Positions 44,111-54,510 of a DNA stretch of 64,000 nt are shown in pieces. A model generated the notes under the pieces. It was not told the origin of the DNA. It did not search any database and saw nothing but the letters and a program-made list of their open reading frames with translations. The position numbers and the translations under genes are program-made. Source of the DNA: Roridomyces roridus (taxonomy: Eukaryota; Basidiomycota; Agaricomycetes; Agaricales; Mycenaceae); contig JARKIF010000021.1 of NCBI GenBank assembly GCA_029378245.1, positions 1,054,001 through 1,118,000 of the forward strand. The letters are read 5' to 3'. Numbering within the stretch: position 1 is the stretch's first letter; each line of letters begins with the position of its first letter.

Positions 44111-47100
44111 CTATTCTGCAATACTCTCCCCCCGCTCCTCGGCATCAATTCCAAGACCTGTGAGCCTGAAGAGCATTTCAGAGACTTGCTCATCATGCGC
44201 ATCATCACCCTCGGCATCCGAATCATCATCATCATCCGGGGCTTTTCTCTCCCCCTCCTCCGTCGACGACTCCTCCGCTCCCGCCAGCCCAGGCTCCCTC
44301 GGCGTCTCCTCATCCACATTCATGTCTCCCTCCCCACCACCAACCGCAGGCCCAGATGCAGGCACAAGTGGGACTCCCGGCGTCAATGACGCAGTACACC
44401 GGTCGCCCCACTTCCGCTTCAAGGCCCAAAGTCGCATCATATGCGACTGCTCGAACCTCTCCCGCCGCATACGATACTCTTCAAGAAGCACCGCCAACTC
44501 GTGATCTGCCTCCGCCTGTTCTTCCGTCTTGCCCTCGGTCCTCCGCAGTGCTGCCTCGCGTTTACGAAGGAAAGCGCCCTCGTCCCGCATCCAAGTAACA
44601 AAACGACGGATTTCAATATCCAGTCGTTTTATCTCTTCATGTGCATGCTCCAGTCGAAACCAACGGTTCATCACCGAGCGATAGGCGGGGCGGGCCCAGT
44701 ACTGCTGGTCAACGCCATGATGGCTGTGGCGCAGGAGGTCGAAGTCGGCAAGGAAGGCGTACTCGAGAACCTTCTCGATGTCGACGGGATCGCGGGGCGG
44801 TGTTACTGTAGCGGCGGCGGCATTGTATTTGGCCACCGCATTCCGCACGGCCTTGGAGCGGGCTTGCAGAGACTTGGCTATGTGCTTTCTCATCTTGTAA
44901 CCTGTAGCCTCGTTCAGCAGGAAGGAAAGAAAAACAATATTGCAGACGCACCTGTCCCCGACTGATTCATTTTCGTCAACTCAAAGAGCCGCTCCACCAC
45001 CAGGAGCTCAAGCCGATCCAGAGCCCGCTGATACTCCAGCCAACGCGCCTCCTTCTGTGCAGCCATATAGCTTGGATGGTCGACGGTCCACCGAGTAGTA
45101 ACATTCAGCTCCCGCTCGAGATCTGCCAATACCGTGGCCGTGCGCTCCCTCTTCTCCAACGCGTGCCTGAGGGCGATATCGGCCTTGCCCTTGCCAGGGG
45201 TGAATGCTGCAGCGTCGCTCTGTGCTTGACGAACGGCAGCTCGGCATTGAGCGACTTTGGTCCTATAGCTCAAAGGTCAGATACCGCAGCAATCGCTGCA
45301 AGGGAAGGACTTACGCATTGGCGCTGTCATCGTCGAGGGCTGCAACGTAGCGCGTCGCAGGCGTCTCCACCGTGTTCTTGGAGCTCTTGTACAGCTCCTG
45401 CAGATAAGCCTTCTCGTCGGCAGGCGCCTGCACAAACTCGCTCCCATCGACCACATCCTCCTCCCACATCATCCTCCGGACAATTCCCTCGTCGTCCAGA
45501 ATCTTGAGGGCCTGCTCATAGTTGGAGCACAAGAAGGTAGCTACAGGTGGTTGTCAGTCCGCAGACTGAAGAAAGAAACGCTCGGTTACTCACCAAGGTT
45601 GGCGTAAACGTCGAAATCGTCCGTGTGCTTGAAGTAGGCAGTTATCTCCTGCTGGCGATGGAAACGGCTTGCGCGGCGGCAGCAACCCGCCAATGTGTTG
45701 CTCCGGGAGAATCTCCGCTCGCAGCCCTCCAGATCCTCGATACCGAGGCCCTTGACATATAATGCCAAGAAGCACACTTGGCAGAGCCGGTTATGGGCAT
45801 GCCCGTGGAATGCCCCGACCAGGCAGCGAAGCCGACTCTCGCGCGCCTCGGGTCCCAGCTCGCTCTTGTCGAGCGTGGTGCAAAAGTGGCACCCGATGTC
45901 GTAGCCAACACCGAGATCGACGCCAAAGTGCTTGAGGAGATGCTCAACAACGGCAAGGGGGTACTTTGAGCTAAAAAAATGTCAACAGCAGGAGAGGTCA
46001 AGCAAAATGTAAACGCACAGTTCTCCGCTCCGCAGCATGTCCACCAACACCAACGCAAACCCGTGCCGACAAAGGCAGAGAAAGATTCCTGTCTCGTCGA
46101 ATATTCCCCACATTTTGGCGGTCACGTCGTTGACCATGTTCTTCCAACGCTCCTTGCACGGATTCTCCTCGCCCTGTGTCCAATGTCAGTATCCACATTC
46201 GGCGGTGAGTTCCAGACGTACATTGTCATCCGTTGGTAAGACATCCGCCAGCCGCTTCCGCGCCCACTCATCGACCTTCTCGCGTGGCAGATAGTATCCG
46301 TCGCTGGCGTCTCGGTCGTCATAACGCTCGTTGGAATCCCCTGGACCATCCGCGTCTGGGCCACGCCGTAGCACTCTCTTCAATGAGTCGTTGCCGTCCA
46401 TGGTCACCAGCATGCTGAATATAAGCTGGTCCTCGCCCTCGAGTTTGTAGGTACACGCTGGGCAGCAATTCTTCATACGCCAGGCAGGGCTGTCGCGACC
46501 GAGGGAACGAAGGACTTGGGTCTCTGTGCGGCGGCGTAGGTCGAGGTAGAGATCAAAGGCTATGGAGAAATGTTGATGCATTGTCGACCGGGGAGGGACC
46601 TAATGAAGCGGAGTTGGAGTCAGTTTTCCAGCATGACCAATGCAGCAGCGTGAGGAGAAACACACCCCGTGTAAGTCGGCCAGCGTCTTGGTGAATGCGT
46701 AGATGGAAAATTGGGGGCATCGCGCATGTGATACCCGGTATAGGTCCAACGTCGCCATCGTGAAAACAACCGACGGTGTCCACGGTGCAGACGGAACTAG
46801 CCCAAGTCTGACCAGCGCCGCCGAAAGCCCTCCGCAGCCCTTGGGGAGGACAACGTTCTCACTGTGCTCCGCTAGAGATTTCAGCATCAAGGAGGAACTT
46901 TAAAAATAAAATAAAAAAGCTACTCACTGAAAAGATCCACGACCAGAACATGCAAAAGTTCTGGGTCATCATCCTCTTCCTCTACAGGCTTCCCCCATGC
47001 ACGGAAGCCCGAGTATGCCTTGACTATATCCGGCATTTGGACAAGAAACGCGTTATTGCGCCTTTGAGTACGATCCCTCCGCGTTCGTGTGTCTTTACAC

Positions 47101-47563
47101 CGGGTTCTGAAGCACGGTAAGTCAAGGAAGCATGAAAGGGGAAGTACCACTTACCGAGTGCGCTCTGTCAACTCAATGATATCCTCCAATGTATCGCCCA
47201 CCTCCCCTCCAGCATGGCTGATCAGAGCCTGCTCCGTCCCATTCAACACACCATCGACTGAGTTGACTCCAGGAAAGTTGGCTGGGTCGAGGGTGTTGTC
47301 GGCTGCCAGGTCTTGTAGTGCCTGCAGATTCTGACGGTTTGTAACGGACATAACTGGGCAGGAATCAGACAAAGCAAAAGGAGGGAATCTTCGTACTCAC
47401 CCTCCCAATTCTCCCGTCGTGTTATGGCACGAGCATCTTGATACTCTTCCATAGCACGGGCTCCCATCCGAACCTTCTTGGCGGGCGGGATCCCACACGG
47501 GTCCTCTGTTGTAGCGACCGACATGAGCTGCCATTTCCGAGCACGATTCTTGCTTCTGTGCAT
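44111..47563 (-). CDS. KDZ transposase of element C
   Basis: Start ATG at 47563-47561 (MHRSKNRARKWQ, aligning with the D copy), stop 44111-44113. Ten or so exons. After a short acidic N-terminus and CKDTRTRRDRTQ come GCGGLSAALVRLGLVPSAPW and SHARCPQFSIYAFTKTLADL. Then WRMKNCCPACTYKLEGED leads into LVTMDGNDSLKRVLRR (first Asp in DGN). FLCLCRHGFALVLVDMLRSG is next, then VGYDIGCHF (second Asp), HGHAHNRLCQVCF and LEGCERRFSRSN (Glu), with ASRFHRQQEITAYF. The tail is a long coiled coil with an acidic end. The frame looks intact. It is divergently transcribed from the dioxygenase gene, the two ATGs about 240 bp apart. This is a different KDZ subgroup from A and B. Confidence 0.9.
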
Positions 47564-47802
47564 GAGGACGGAGGGAGTGAGATTGAGGAAGCAGGGCTGA
47601 GATTGAAGAAAGAGGGAGGAGGAGGAACGCGGCAATGAGATACGAGCAGGATGATCGAGGACGGGAGCCGTCCAAAAACACGCGAGCGTGATCAAACAAG
47701 TCACGTAAAGACACGGCAGCAATTTACGTAAACCTCTTTGTTGCCGTCGCGAATCTTTCTTTCTTCCCTTCGTCTTGCTGGCAGTTGTCGGGTGTCGTTC
47801 TC
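47564..47802. promoter_or_regulatory. Divergent promoter between transposase and dioxygenase of element C
   Basis: A 239-bp spacer separates the two ATGs. A segment with GATCAAACAAGTCACGTAAAG (about 47690-47710) is shared with the D spacer as GATCAACAAAGTCACGTACA. The GTCACGTA core may be a regulator site. A shared promoter would coordinate the two genes. Confidence 0.45.
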
Positions 47803-49686
47803 ATGGACGGTAAGTCAAATTTCAATTGTCATGCAATGGAATCCGAACTTGGAACCCGGCGCACGCTGCAAAGAGCTCCCTCGGGGAACTTGGCGCTGGC
47901 ACTCTTTTTCCCTTCGTATCCTACATACTGACTATCCAAGTTTTAGGCCTACTCCAGCTTCCAAGGCGTCGTCTCCGTTCCAAGAAGGAGTACTCACCTT
48001 TTGACCGGAAGAGCAGCAGACGAACGGGACCTTGGACGAGCCCGAGGATATCATCGTCCCCGCCCTGTCCTCGCTTACTCTCAACGGTGCGTTGCTGCTC
48101 TCTCCATCTCTGTCACGAATTGACGCGGTCTTAATAGTCCCTGACGTTCCTTTGGCCGACCCCCAGTCATCCATTCCCGTGGCACCAAACGCTACGTTGG
48201 GTGTATCTGCCGCTGTCAATCGCAAGCAGAAATTCAATGTCAAACGCGCTCAGCGTCGCCAAGGCGCGTCGACCTCAGCAGCCAGCCACACCCCCCATCG
48301 GGATCGCCTCAAGAAAGCCTCCTCCGCTACAGCACGGGAGAAGATTAAATCCAAGGTCAAACGTGACCATGAACGTCGCCTCAACCCTGCCTCCCCCACC
48401 AACCCCAAACTCAAGCACGTACATCTGAAAAGAGCACGCGAGGCCACGTCATCGCCCATACACGTCGCTGTGGACGCCAACGACCTTCCACACTCCAAGC
48501 CTGGGTGGATTGGGGTCCGGCGAGGGCAGGACGTCGACCTTTGGGAGTACGAGGACGAGCTGAGTGAGCTCAGCGTCGGTGACTCGGGAATGGGGCCCTG
48601 TATATACACCCAAGCGCAGGTCGATGCGTTGGTGGGCAAACCTGGGTTCAGATACATACCTTGGCTTGGATGGTAAGCCCTCCTCCCCCTCCTTCAGCCG
48701 CCGGAGCTCACCATCGCACCAGGCTCACTATACCTATTGTCGACTCGAAGAGAAGAATCATTGCGCTTCTGGGCGGGGAACCTCGGGATAAAGAACGGTG
48801 GAAGCTCGTTGTTGATGGTGCCGCAAAGGAGATGGAGCAGCGTGAGGAACGCATTCGTCTTTCTGCTCGGGAGTATCAGCACCGCCGGGCGCAGGAGGAA
48901 TATGCGGCTTTGACACGCGGGCCGTCCTTTGGGACTGGTCAAACGGTACGTCCCTCCTCTCTACCATTCCCTGCCTTCTCATTTCATTCCTGCAGGAACC
49001 AGGCGAGCTGCACACCAACGTGGCAAACACCGCCGTCACTGACGAGCTCATGCACCACAAGTTCTTCCTCGACATTGTAGGATTCACCATGCGTGCGTAC
49101 AATTTGCATACACATATATTCCTCATCTCCTGACATACGCGTAGTGCTCATGTCTATCTACGCCCCACGTCTCTTTGCACGATATCAGAAGTGCAAGGAC
49201 GATCTTCTCGCCTGGAAGCAACTGAGATGGAATTTTGACTGCAGCGTGCTGGCGGCTTGCACGTGGAACTTTGGGCGTGCGGTCACTCGTCCACACCGCG
49301 ACTTTGGGAACTTGGCTCCGGGATGGTGCCCTGTCACAGCGCTTGGCGACTACAACCCCGACCTTGGCGGCCACATCATCCTATGGGAACTCCGTCTCAT
49401 CATCCGCTTTCCCCCAGGCTCCACCATCTTCATCCCATCCGCGATCATCACCCATTCCAATACTCCTATCCAGCCGCATGAAAAACGCCACTCGTTTACA
49501 CAATTCACATCGGGTTCCTTATTCCGCTGGGTTGCAAATGGGAATAGGACGGATGACGACTTCCTTGCAACTGCGTCGCCAGAGGAGAAGGCGCAGAGAG
49601 ACCAGGCGGCTGGAACTCGGTGGGAGGATGGACTCAGTTTTTTTTCGACCTTGGACGAATTGGAATTACTCTACAAAACTCAGTAG
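47803..49686 (+). CDS. TET/JBP-family 2-oxoglutarate/Fe(II) dioxygenase of element C
   Basis: Predicted to oxidise methylated bases in DNA, using Fe(II) and 2-oxoglutarate. A 7-nt first exon (ATGGACG) is spliced to 47947 (LLQLPRRRLRSKKEYSPF). Exon 2 lacks a net 67 nt compared with D, which shifts the frame, so the N-terminus is damaged unless another start is used. The next exons give VKRAQRRQ, GKPGFRYIPWLGW and LTIPIVDSKRRIIALLGG. The catalytic domain is intact: RAVTRPHRDFGN with the HxD pair (His 49293, Asp 49299), then LGDYNPDLGGHIILW, IRFPPGSTIFIPSAIITHSN with the distal His (49453), and KRHSFTQF with the 2-oxoglutarate Arg (49486). Stop at about 49686. Fungal TET/JBP genes linked to KDZ transposons are known. 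Confidence 0.85.
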
Positions 49687-50110
49687 ATACAGTAGATAAA
49701 TACCCTATGTCTTCTTGACGTGCACAATCGCATTTGCCTCCACATTACCGTCTAGAATCCACGAAGACGAGTGTCAGTTACTTACCACACATGTCACTGA
49801 CTTACCACAGTCGGCGCGGATTCTTTTTATCTAGGTTAACACCACAGATCTCTGCCCCATCTGGCGCTTCAGGCTGCTTGGTACAGACCCTCTGGGGGTA
49901 TTCAAATTTTTTCTCTAATTAATGGAGCATTCTGTGGTCGAAAATTTACTTGGTCTGGATTCACATCCGAATCGAGTCTCAGATTTCTACTGCTGACCAC
50001 CATCCTCTCTCTTGACTCCCTTGCTCAAAGCCACTACATCGGCGATTCACCACTCTGTGGCTCAACCACACACTCTCTCCAACGCTCCTAGCTCTCACCA
50101 TCCGTACAAA
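49687..50110. other. Spacer after the dioxygenase gene
   Basis: No gene seen. It holds the dioxygenase 3' region and the presumed promoter of the next gene. It is absent from element D. Confidence 0.4.
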
Positions 50111-50869
50111 ATGAAAATGCCACCCAAGGCGCGAGTCCCCGCCGCTCAACGCCAAGCCACATATAGGCTGAAGTGTGTGTCTCCCTTGCACTTCACTCTC
50201 TGTTCTGACACCATCCAAGCCATTTGGAACAGGAACTTGCTCGTGGTCGAACTCACGCAGCCCGACGACGCGCCCAGTCCAAGAGCAGCCCGACCTTAGA
50301 TGCTGTCGCCAAAATCCAGGCCAACCAGTATGCTGCGGGTTACAGGGCCACCAATCGTTCGCGGCTGGCTCAGAAGGAAATGTTACGGCGCTGTCGGTGC
50401 GTCTCCTTGTCTTCCTCTTTCTCCACGCCCTCTAATTTACTCTACAGGAAAACCATTGACAAAATCGGTTATGATGCGTGGCTAGATACTTGGCAGAGAC
50501 GACACCCTGGCCAACCCTGCCTCCTCCCAGGCCACCGTCGTTGCCCATGCCTCCTCGCAGGCCCAACTGACTTCGGTTCTGCCTGCCGTGGGCTACGAGG
50601 CCATCAGCCCCCTCCTTGGTGACGCTGATCCCACCGAGGCCGAGCTCTCCGCGGTGCGCACACGCCTCAACCTCCACAGCGTGCCCCACCCCGACTCGCC
50701 TCTCCTCTACGCCGTCGGCGGTATATGTGGTCGCCTCTTTGAGAACAAGAGAGACGCCGCCGCCGCTGCCTCGCGCCGGGGCATGTTTGCCCCAACTATC
50801 GTATTCCACAACCATCACGATAAACTCCTCGACTTCACATTTTGGGGGGCGGGCGAAGGCAGTGTCTAG
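50111..50869 (+). CDS. Unidentified gene of element C, structure uncertain
   Basis: An ATG near 50111 (MKMPPKARVPAAQRQATYRL) is followed by a 47-nt intron and an Arg/Ala-rich helical exon (AKIQANQYAAGYRATNRSRL). A second intron ends at about 50450 (CTACAG). The last part reads LTSVLPAVGYEAISPLLGDA and LHSVPHPDSPLLYAVGGICG with FTFWGAGEGSV and a stop at 50867-50869. Between the two parts the frame does not join: a TAG precedes the last part, so a further intron or a 1-nt indel must be assumed. I do not recognise a domain. It is missing from element D. Confidence 0.45.
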
Positions 50870-51129
50870 TCGGTGAGGAGGGGGCGGGCTTTCTTGGTGT
50901 TTTTTCTTTCTTTGAATTTGCTACTGGTCATGCGCGCGTCGAAAAAAATGTATCATAGCTAGTATTGTGTGTTCAGATGTAGTGTACATCTTTCTTGTAT
51001 TGTAAATAGAGAAATCGAAAATGACTTCCCAATTTGGCACAAAGCGTTGTTGATGTAATCTATTGACTCTTTCTTCTTCCATCTCTTCTCTTTGGAATGC
51101 TCCCCGTTTCAACTTGAGCAGCCATGCTC

Positions 51130-51620
51130 CGTAGCGCGAACCCAACGGCGACTTCAAGAGCCCGTTGCACGTCAAGCGAGTATTGTGCGGGAGGTGCGCT
51201 GGCCGCCACAATGACGTGTACACGTCAGACGACTCCGACAATGTTGCGGCCTGCATGCGTTTGCAGCCCAATATGCTGCACACTGTCCAATGTCTTCCCA
51301 ACCTGCATTTGCCTGGTGAGCTCTCTCCTCTGACTCGCATTCTTGGGCACAGGGCTGACCAGGAAAAACAGAGGATTCTGATACTCTTATTCGGACTTGG
51401 ATTTTGGCTTTGCAGATGCCACCAGCAGGTACGTATCCCGTCTATATTGCAACAGGTACATGCTAACGAGGCCTAGATGTCGTTGCTGGTTCTTACGTCT
51501 GCCGCGGTCTGCACGGACGCGACTTGTTCGTTTACAAGACGCGTGCTCAATTGTTTATGGTCCTTGGTTCGTTGGTTTCTTTTTCATACCTTGGCATCGC
51601 TCCTGTTGGTGAGTGCAGTA
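51130..51620 (+). CDS. Possible small Cys-containing gene or exons of element C
   Basis: An open stretch after an acceptor-like CCGTAG reads GDFKSPLHVKRVLCGRCAGR with HNDVYTSDDSDNVAACMRLQ. A donor (GTGAGC, near 51317), a short exon SDTLIRTWILALQMPPA, another intron, and VVAGSYVCRGLHGRDLFVYK follow. The last exon has a clear relative in D (VVGSYVQRDGRVLLVYKYPR), so it is probably real coding sequence. Start and reading frame are unresolved, and no function is apparent. Confidence 0.35.
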
Positions 51621-51699
51621 TTTCTCAACTGCGTCTCTCACACTCATGAATTGTGGACAGGCTCTAGCATTACTCCACCAACCTCAATATCCACGAAAA

Positions 51700-54255
51700 A
51701 TGTCAGAGGGAGCTGGAGTCGTCCCCGTCGTGGAGACGCCGCCTGTCGCTACCACCACTCCCACCTCACCTGTGCAGACAACTAGCACGCCAACCCCGAC
51801 TCCCCTTGTCCCTGATGCACCTGTAGTTGTCGTTACCATCACTCCCACCCCGCCTGTGCAGACGACTGGCACGCCAATCCCGACTTTGCTTGTCCCTGAT
51901 ACGCCTGTAGTCCCAGTCGCTACCACCACTCCCACTCCGCTCGTGCAGATGACTGGCATGCCAACCCCGACTCCCCTTGTCCCTGACGCGCCTCTTGACA
52001 TGGGCGACACTCCCCCCGAGCTACCAGGGAACACCCATGCTCGTCGTCATCCTGACCGACCCATCATCCCTCCCCGTGCACGCTATCGGCCCAAGGAGAA
52101 AAACTCGGCGGCACTGACGCGTCTCCGGCGCCAGATTCGCGCCAACAAATCGCAGGCGGTTGCTGATGACATTCGCGACATACGCCAGGCCGTCGAGGAT
52201 TTGGTCCCGGTGGTAGCGACGCGTCATAACATGAGCGTGAAGGAGATACGCCGTCGGGTGTACAATGTTTCTGCTCTCAAGGCCAAGCGAAACAAGGTCA
52301 GCGTATACAATGCGCAAGTCTGCTGCATTATGGAGGATTTGAACGAGGGTGAGCAGCCTTTCATCCTTTTGCGTCATTCATACTAACAAGACTTTCAGGG
52401 CGCGAGTTTGGGAACCGGTACACGATGGAGGAGGCCAAGAGGATGATGAAGGAGGATCCTTCGCTCAAGGAGAACATCGACCCCGACGACCTCAAACGCA
52501 TGGTCGCAAAGCTGGAGGCGGAGGGCGTCCTCAAACGGACAGGCGTGCGGGGTGACAATATAGCTGCAGCTGTCGACGCCCAGCGGACGTTGGATGTAAT
52601 CTTGGAGTTGGTGCGTTCGCTCTCTCTCTCATCTCTCTTTCTCCTTACTCAGTGATCACGGTAGATCCGAGGTCTTTATCATCGCACCGGCATTCTTGGC
52701 TTCGCCTTCTTCACTCGCGGCAATTTCAATGACGTCCTTGCGCCAGTCTCTATGGAATCCGGGGACGCTCTTGGCTTTTGCTCTGAGATCCTTGGCCGCG
52801 AGCCTGAGTTGATCAATACGATGCTTGAGTTGTGGGCTGTCCAGAAGAGCGCAGGTAAGTCCTCCTTTGTATACATTCTGCCTAATGCTAATCAGTACAC
52901 AGGAGCCATCACTGCCCCAACGACTGAGAAGATGCGTTCGCTAGGTAGCGCCATGATCAAGTCGGGCCTCAGTAAGTCGTCGCTTTCCTCTTGCTGCCCC
53001 TTCTGTATATTGATCTCTCTTTCAAGTCCAAGTCACCGGCAAGATCAACGTTAACATGAATTTCGAGGGTTATATCAAGTCTATTGTCCAGGCCAAGCAC
53101 GTCGCCTTGACCGGCTGGCCCGCCGGCGTTCCTTGGAAACGTCTGGGTAAAATCACCAACGCGGGGCATGTCCGTGCCGTTTACAAGGCCCTCAAGGACG
53201 GCACCTGCAAATGGAAGAAGTTGACGGAAGCCGAAGAGGAGGAGGAGGAGCGCCGCTTCAATAAGCTCATCAAGAAGGGTCTTGCGGAGGAGGCAAGCAT
53301 GCGCAAGATTCGGCTCGATTGTGGGGGGAAGCACCAGACGCAGGAGACGGAGCGCAAGTGCAGAGCTCGGCGTACAGAGACCTATGCCGAGAGCGGTGAC
53401 GACGACAACGAACCCGAGCCCGAGTCTGACCCCGACAACGAGCCTGAACCCAGCGACAACGAGGATCAGCCGTTCGCAAACTACAATGGGGATTACTCGG
53501 ATGAGGACGGACACGCGCAGCGCAAGAAGGCCAAATCTAGCAAGCCCGCTGCCAAGTCTGTGTCGTCCAAGCCCGCTGCCAAGTCTGCCTCCAAGTCCGC
53601 CTCCAGTTCCAAGTCTACCACCAAGGCCAAACCCGCTGCTACCAAGGCCAAGCCTGCCGCTACCAAGTCCAAGGCCAATCCCGCTACCAAGACCAAGCCC
53701 AAACCCTCCGCCACCAAGCCCAAGCCCAAGCCCGCCAAGACCGCCTTCATCCCGACGCCGGCTCCGCCTCGGGTGGTGATGAAGGGTGGCAAGTTTGTGC
53801 CTAACGGAGCCGCGATAGCAGCACATGAGAGAGAGATGATAGCAGCGCGGGGGAAGCATGAGCGCGAGAATCGGGAGAGAGGCGGCGGCAGTGATGACGA
53901 GGGCGGGGAGGAGAGTGATGAACCTGAGGATGCACGGCCGAAAAAGAAGCGCCGTGTCACCAACGACGGCGAGGAGGGAGAGGAGGAGCCTGAGGAGGGG
54001 GAGCCAGTTGTGGTGAAATCGAAGAAGAGGAGCGTGGTGGGAGATAAGCGCTGCCGGGAGGACGATGAAGAGGAGCAGGAGCCGGAGCCGGTTGCGAAGA
54101 AGAAGAAGAAGGCGAGCGGGGTGGGGAAGAAGCACAGCGAGGTCCTCGAGCCCGAGGTGGTGGTCTCGCGCCCTGTCCCAAGGCCAGCACACAAAGGCGC
54201 GCCCAATACGGGCATCCGTCGGCGCGGCCCTCCTGGTGTTCGCAATATCGTCCCT
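51700..54255 (+). CDS. Charged accessory protein of element C, C-terminus replaced by element D
   Basis: The ATG at 51700 opens a Pro/Thr-rich repeat region (three copies of TTGTPxPTxLVPDxPVV type). ALTRLRRQIRANKSQAVADD, an IRDIRQAVEDLVPVVATRHN helical segment and VYNVSALKAKRNKVSVYNAQ follow. After introns come EEAKRMMKEDPSLKENIDPD, RTGVRGDNIAAAVDAQRTL, RTGILGFAFFTRGNFNDVLA and the segment GWPAGVPWKRLGKITNAGH. The tail is K/A/S/T-rich, like histone H1, with acidic and basic runs. I recognise this as a repeated mushroom family of unknown function. The D paralogue ends PPGVRACDVVLPEVEED. Here the frame runs into the TIR of D after PPGVRNIV, and a stop follows near 54321. Confidence 0.78.
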
Positions 54256-54490
54256 CCCACCTCTGGGACCTATATATGCCCTCTAATAGGAGAGGACATT
54301 CCATGGCGGTGTCCATTCTAATTGGAGGGGATAGAGGCCGGTTCCCTATGGCACGATAAAGAGCGCGACAAATGCTGCAATAAAGTCGCGATATACCAGT
54401 ATGGACTTACCAAGTACAAGTCCCATGTAGTAGAGTCGCAATAAAGTCGTGCCGACTGATCCCGCATCATGATCTTAGCTCAAAAAGGAA
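54256..54490 (+). repeat. Left terminal inverted repeat of element D
   Basis: Inverted copy of 61642-61876. It holds a hairpin (GCCCTCTAATAGGAGAGGAC with TGTCCATTCTAATTGGAGGG, 54270-54330) and two AATAAAGTCG boxes, as in C. Confidence 0.92.
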
Positions 54491-54510
54491 ATTCTTTGAA
54501 TAACTACATT

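Larger units (their letters stand above)
43860..54255. mobile_element. Element C: KDZ transposon with TET/JBP dioxygenase, right end missing
   Basis: The left TIR (43860-44100) is inserted in Copia. Genes inside: KDZ transposase (-), TET/JBP dioxygenase (+), one or two unidentified + genes, and a charged accessory gene (+). Element D begins inside the last codons of that accessory gene. No right TIR of C was found after D, so C is truncated or rearranged at that side. Confidence 0.85.

Noticed and set aside
52969..54192. A 407-codon Leu/Gly-rich frame on minus
   Set aside because: It is the complement of the K/A/S/P-rich tail of the accessory gene. The low-complexity GLGLGSG pattern mirrors repeated Lys-Pro codons. 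The same artefact occurs at 60368-61369.
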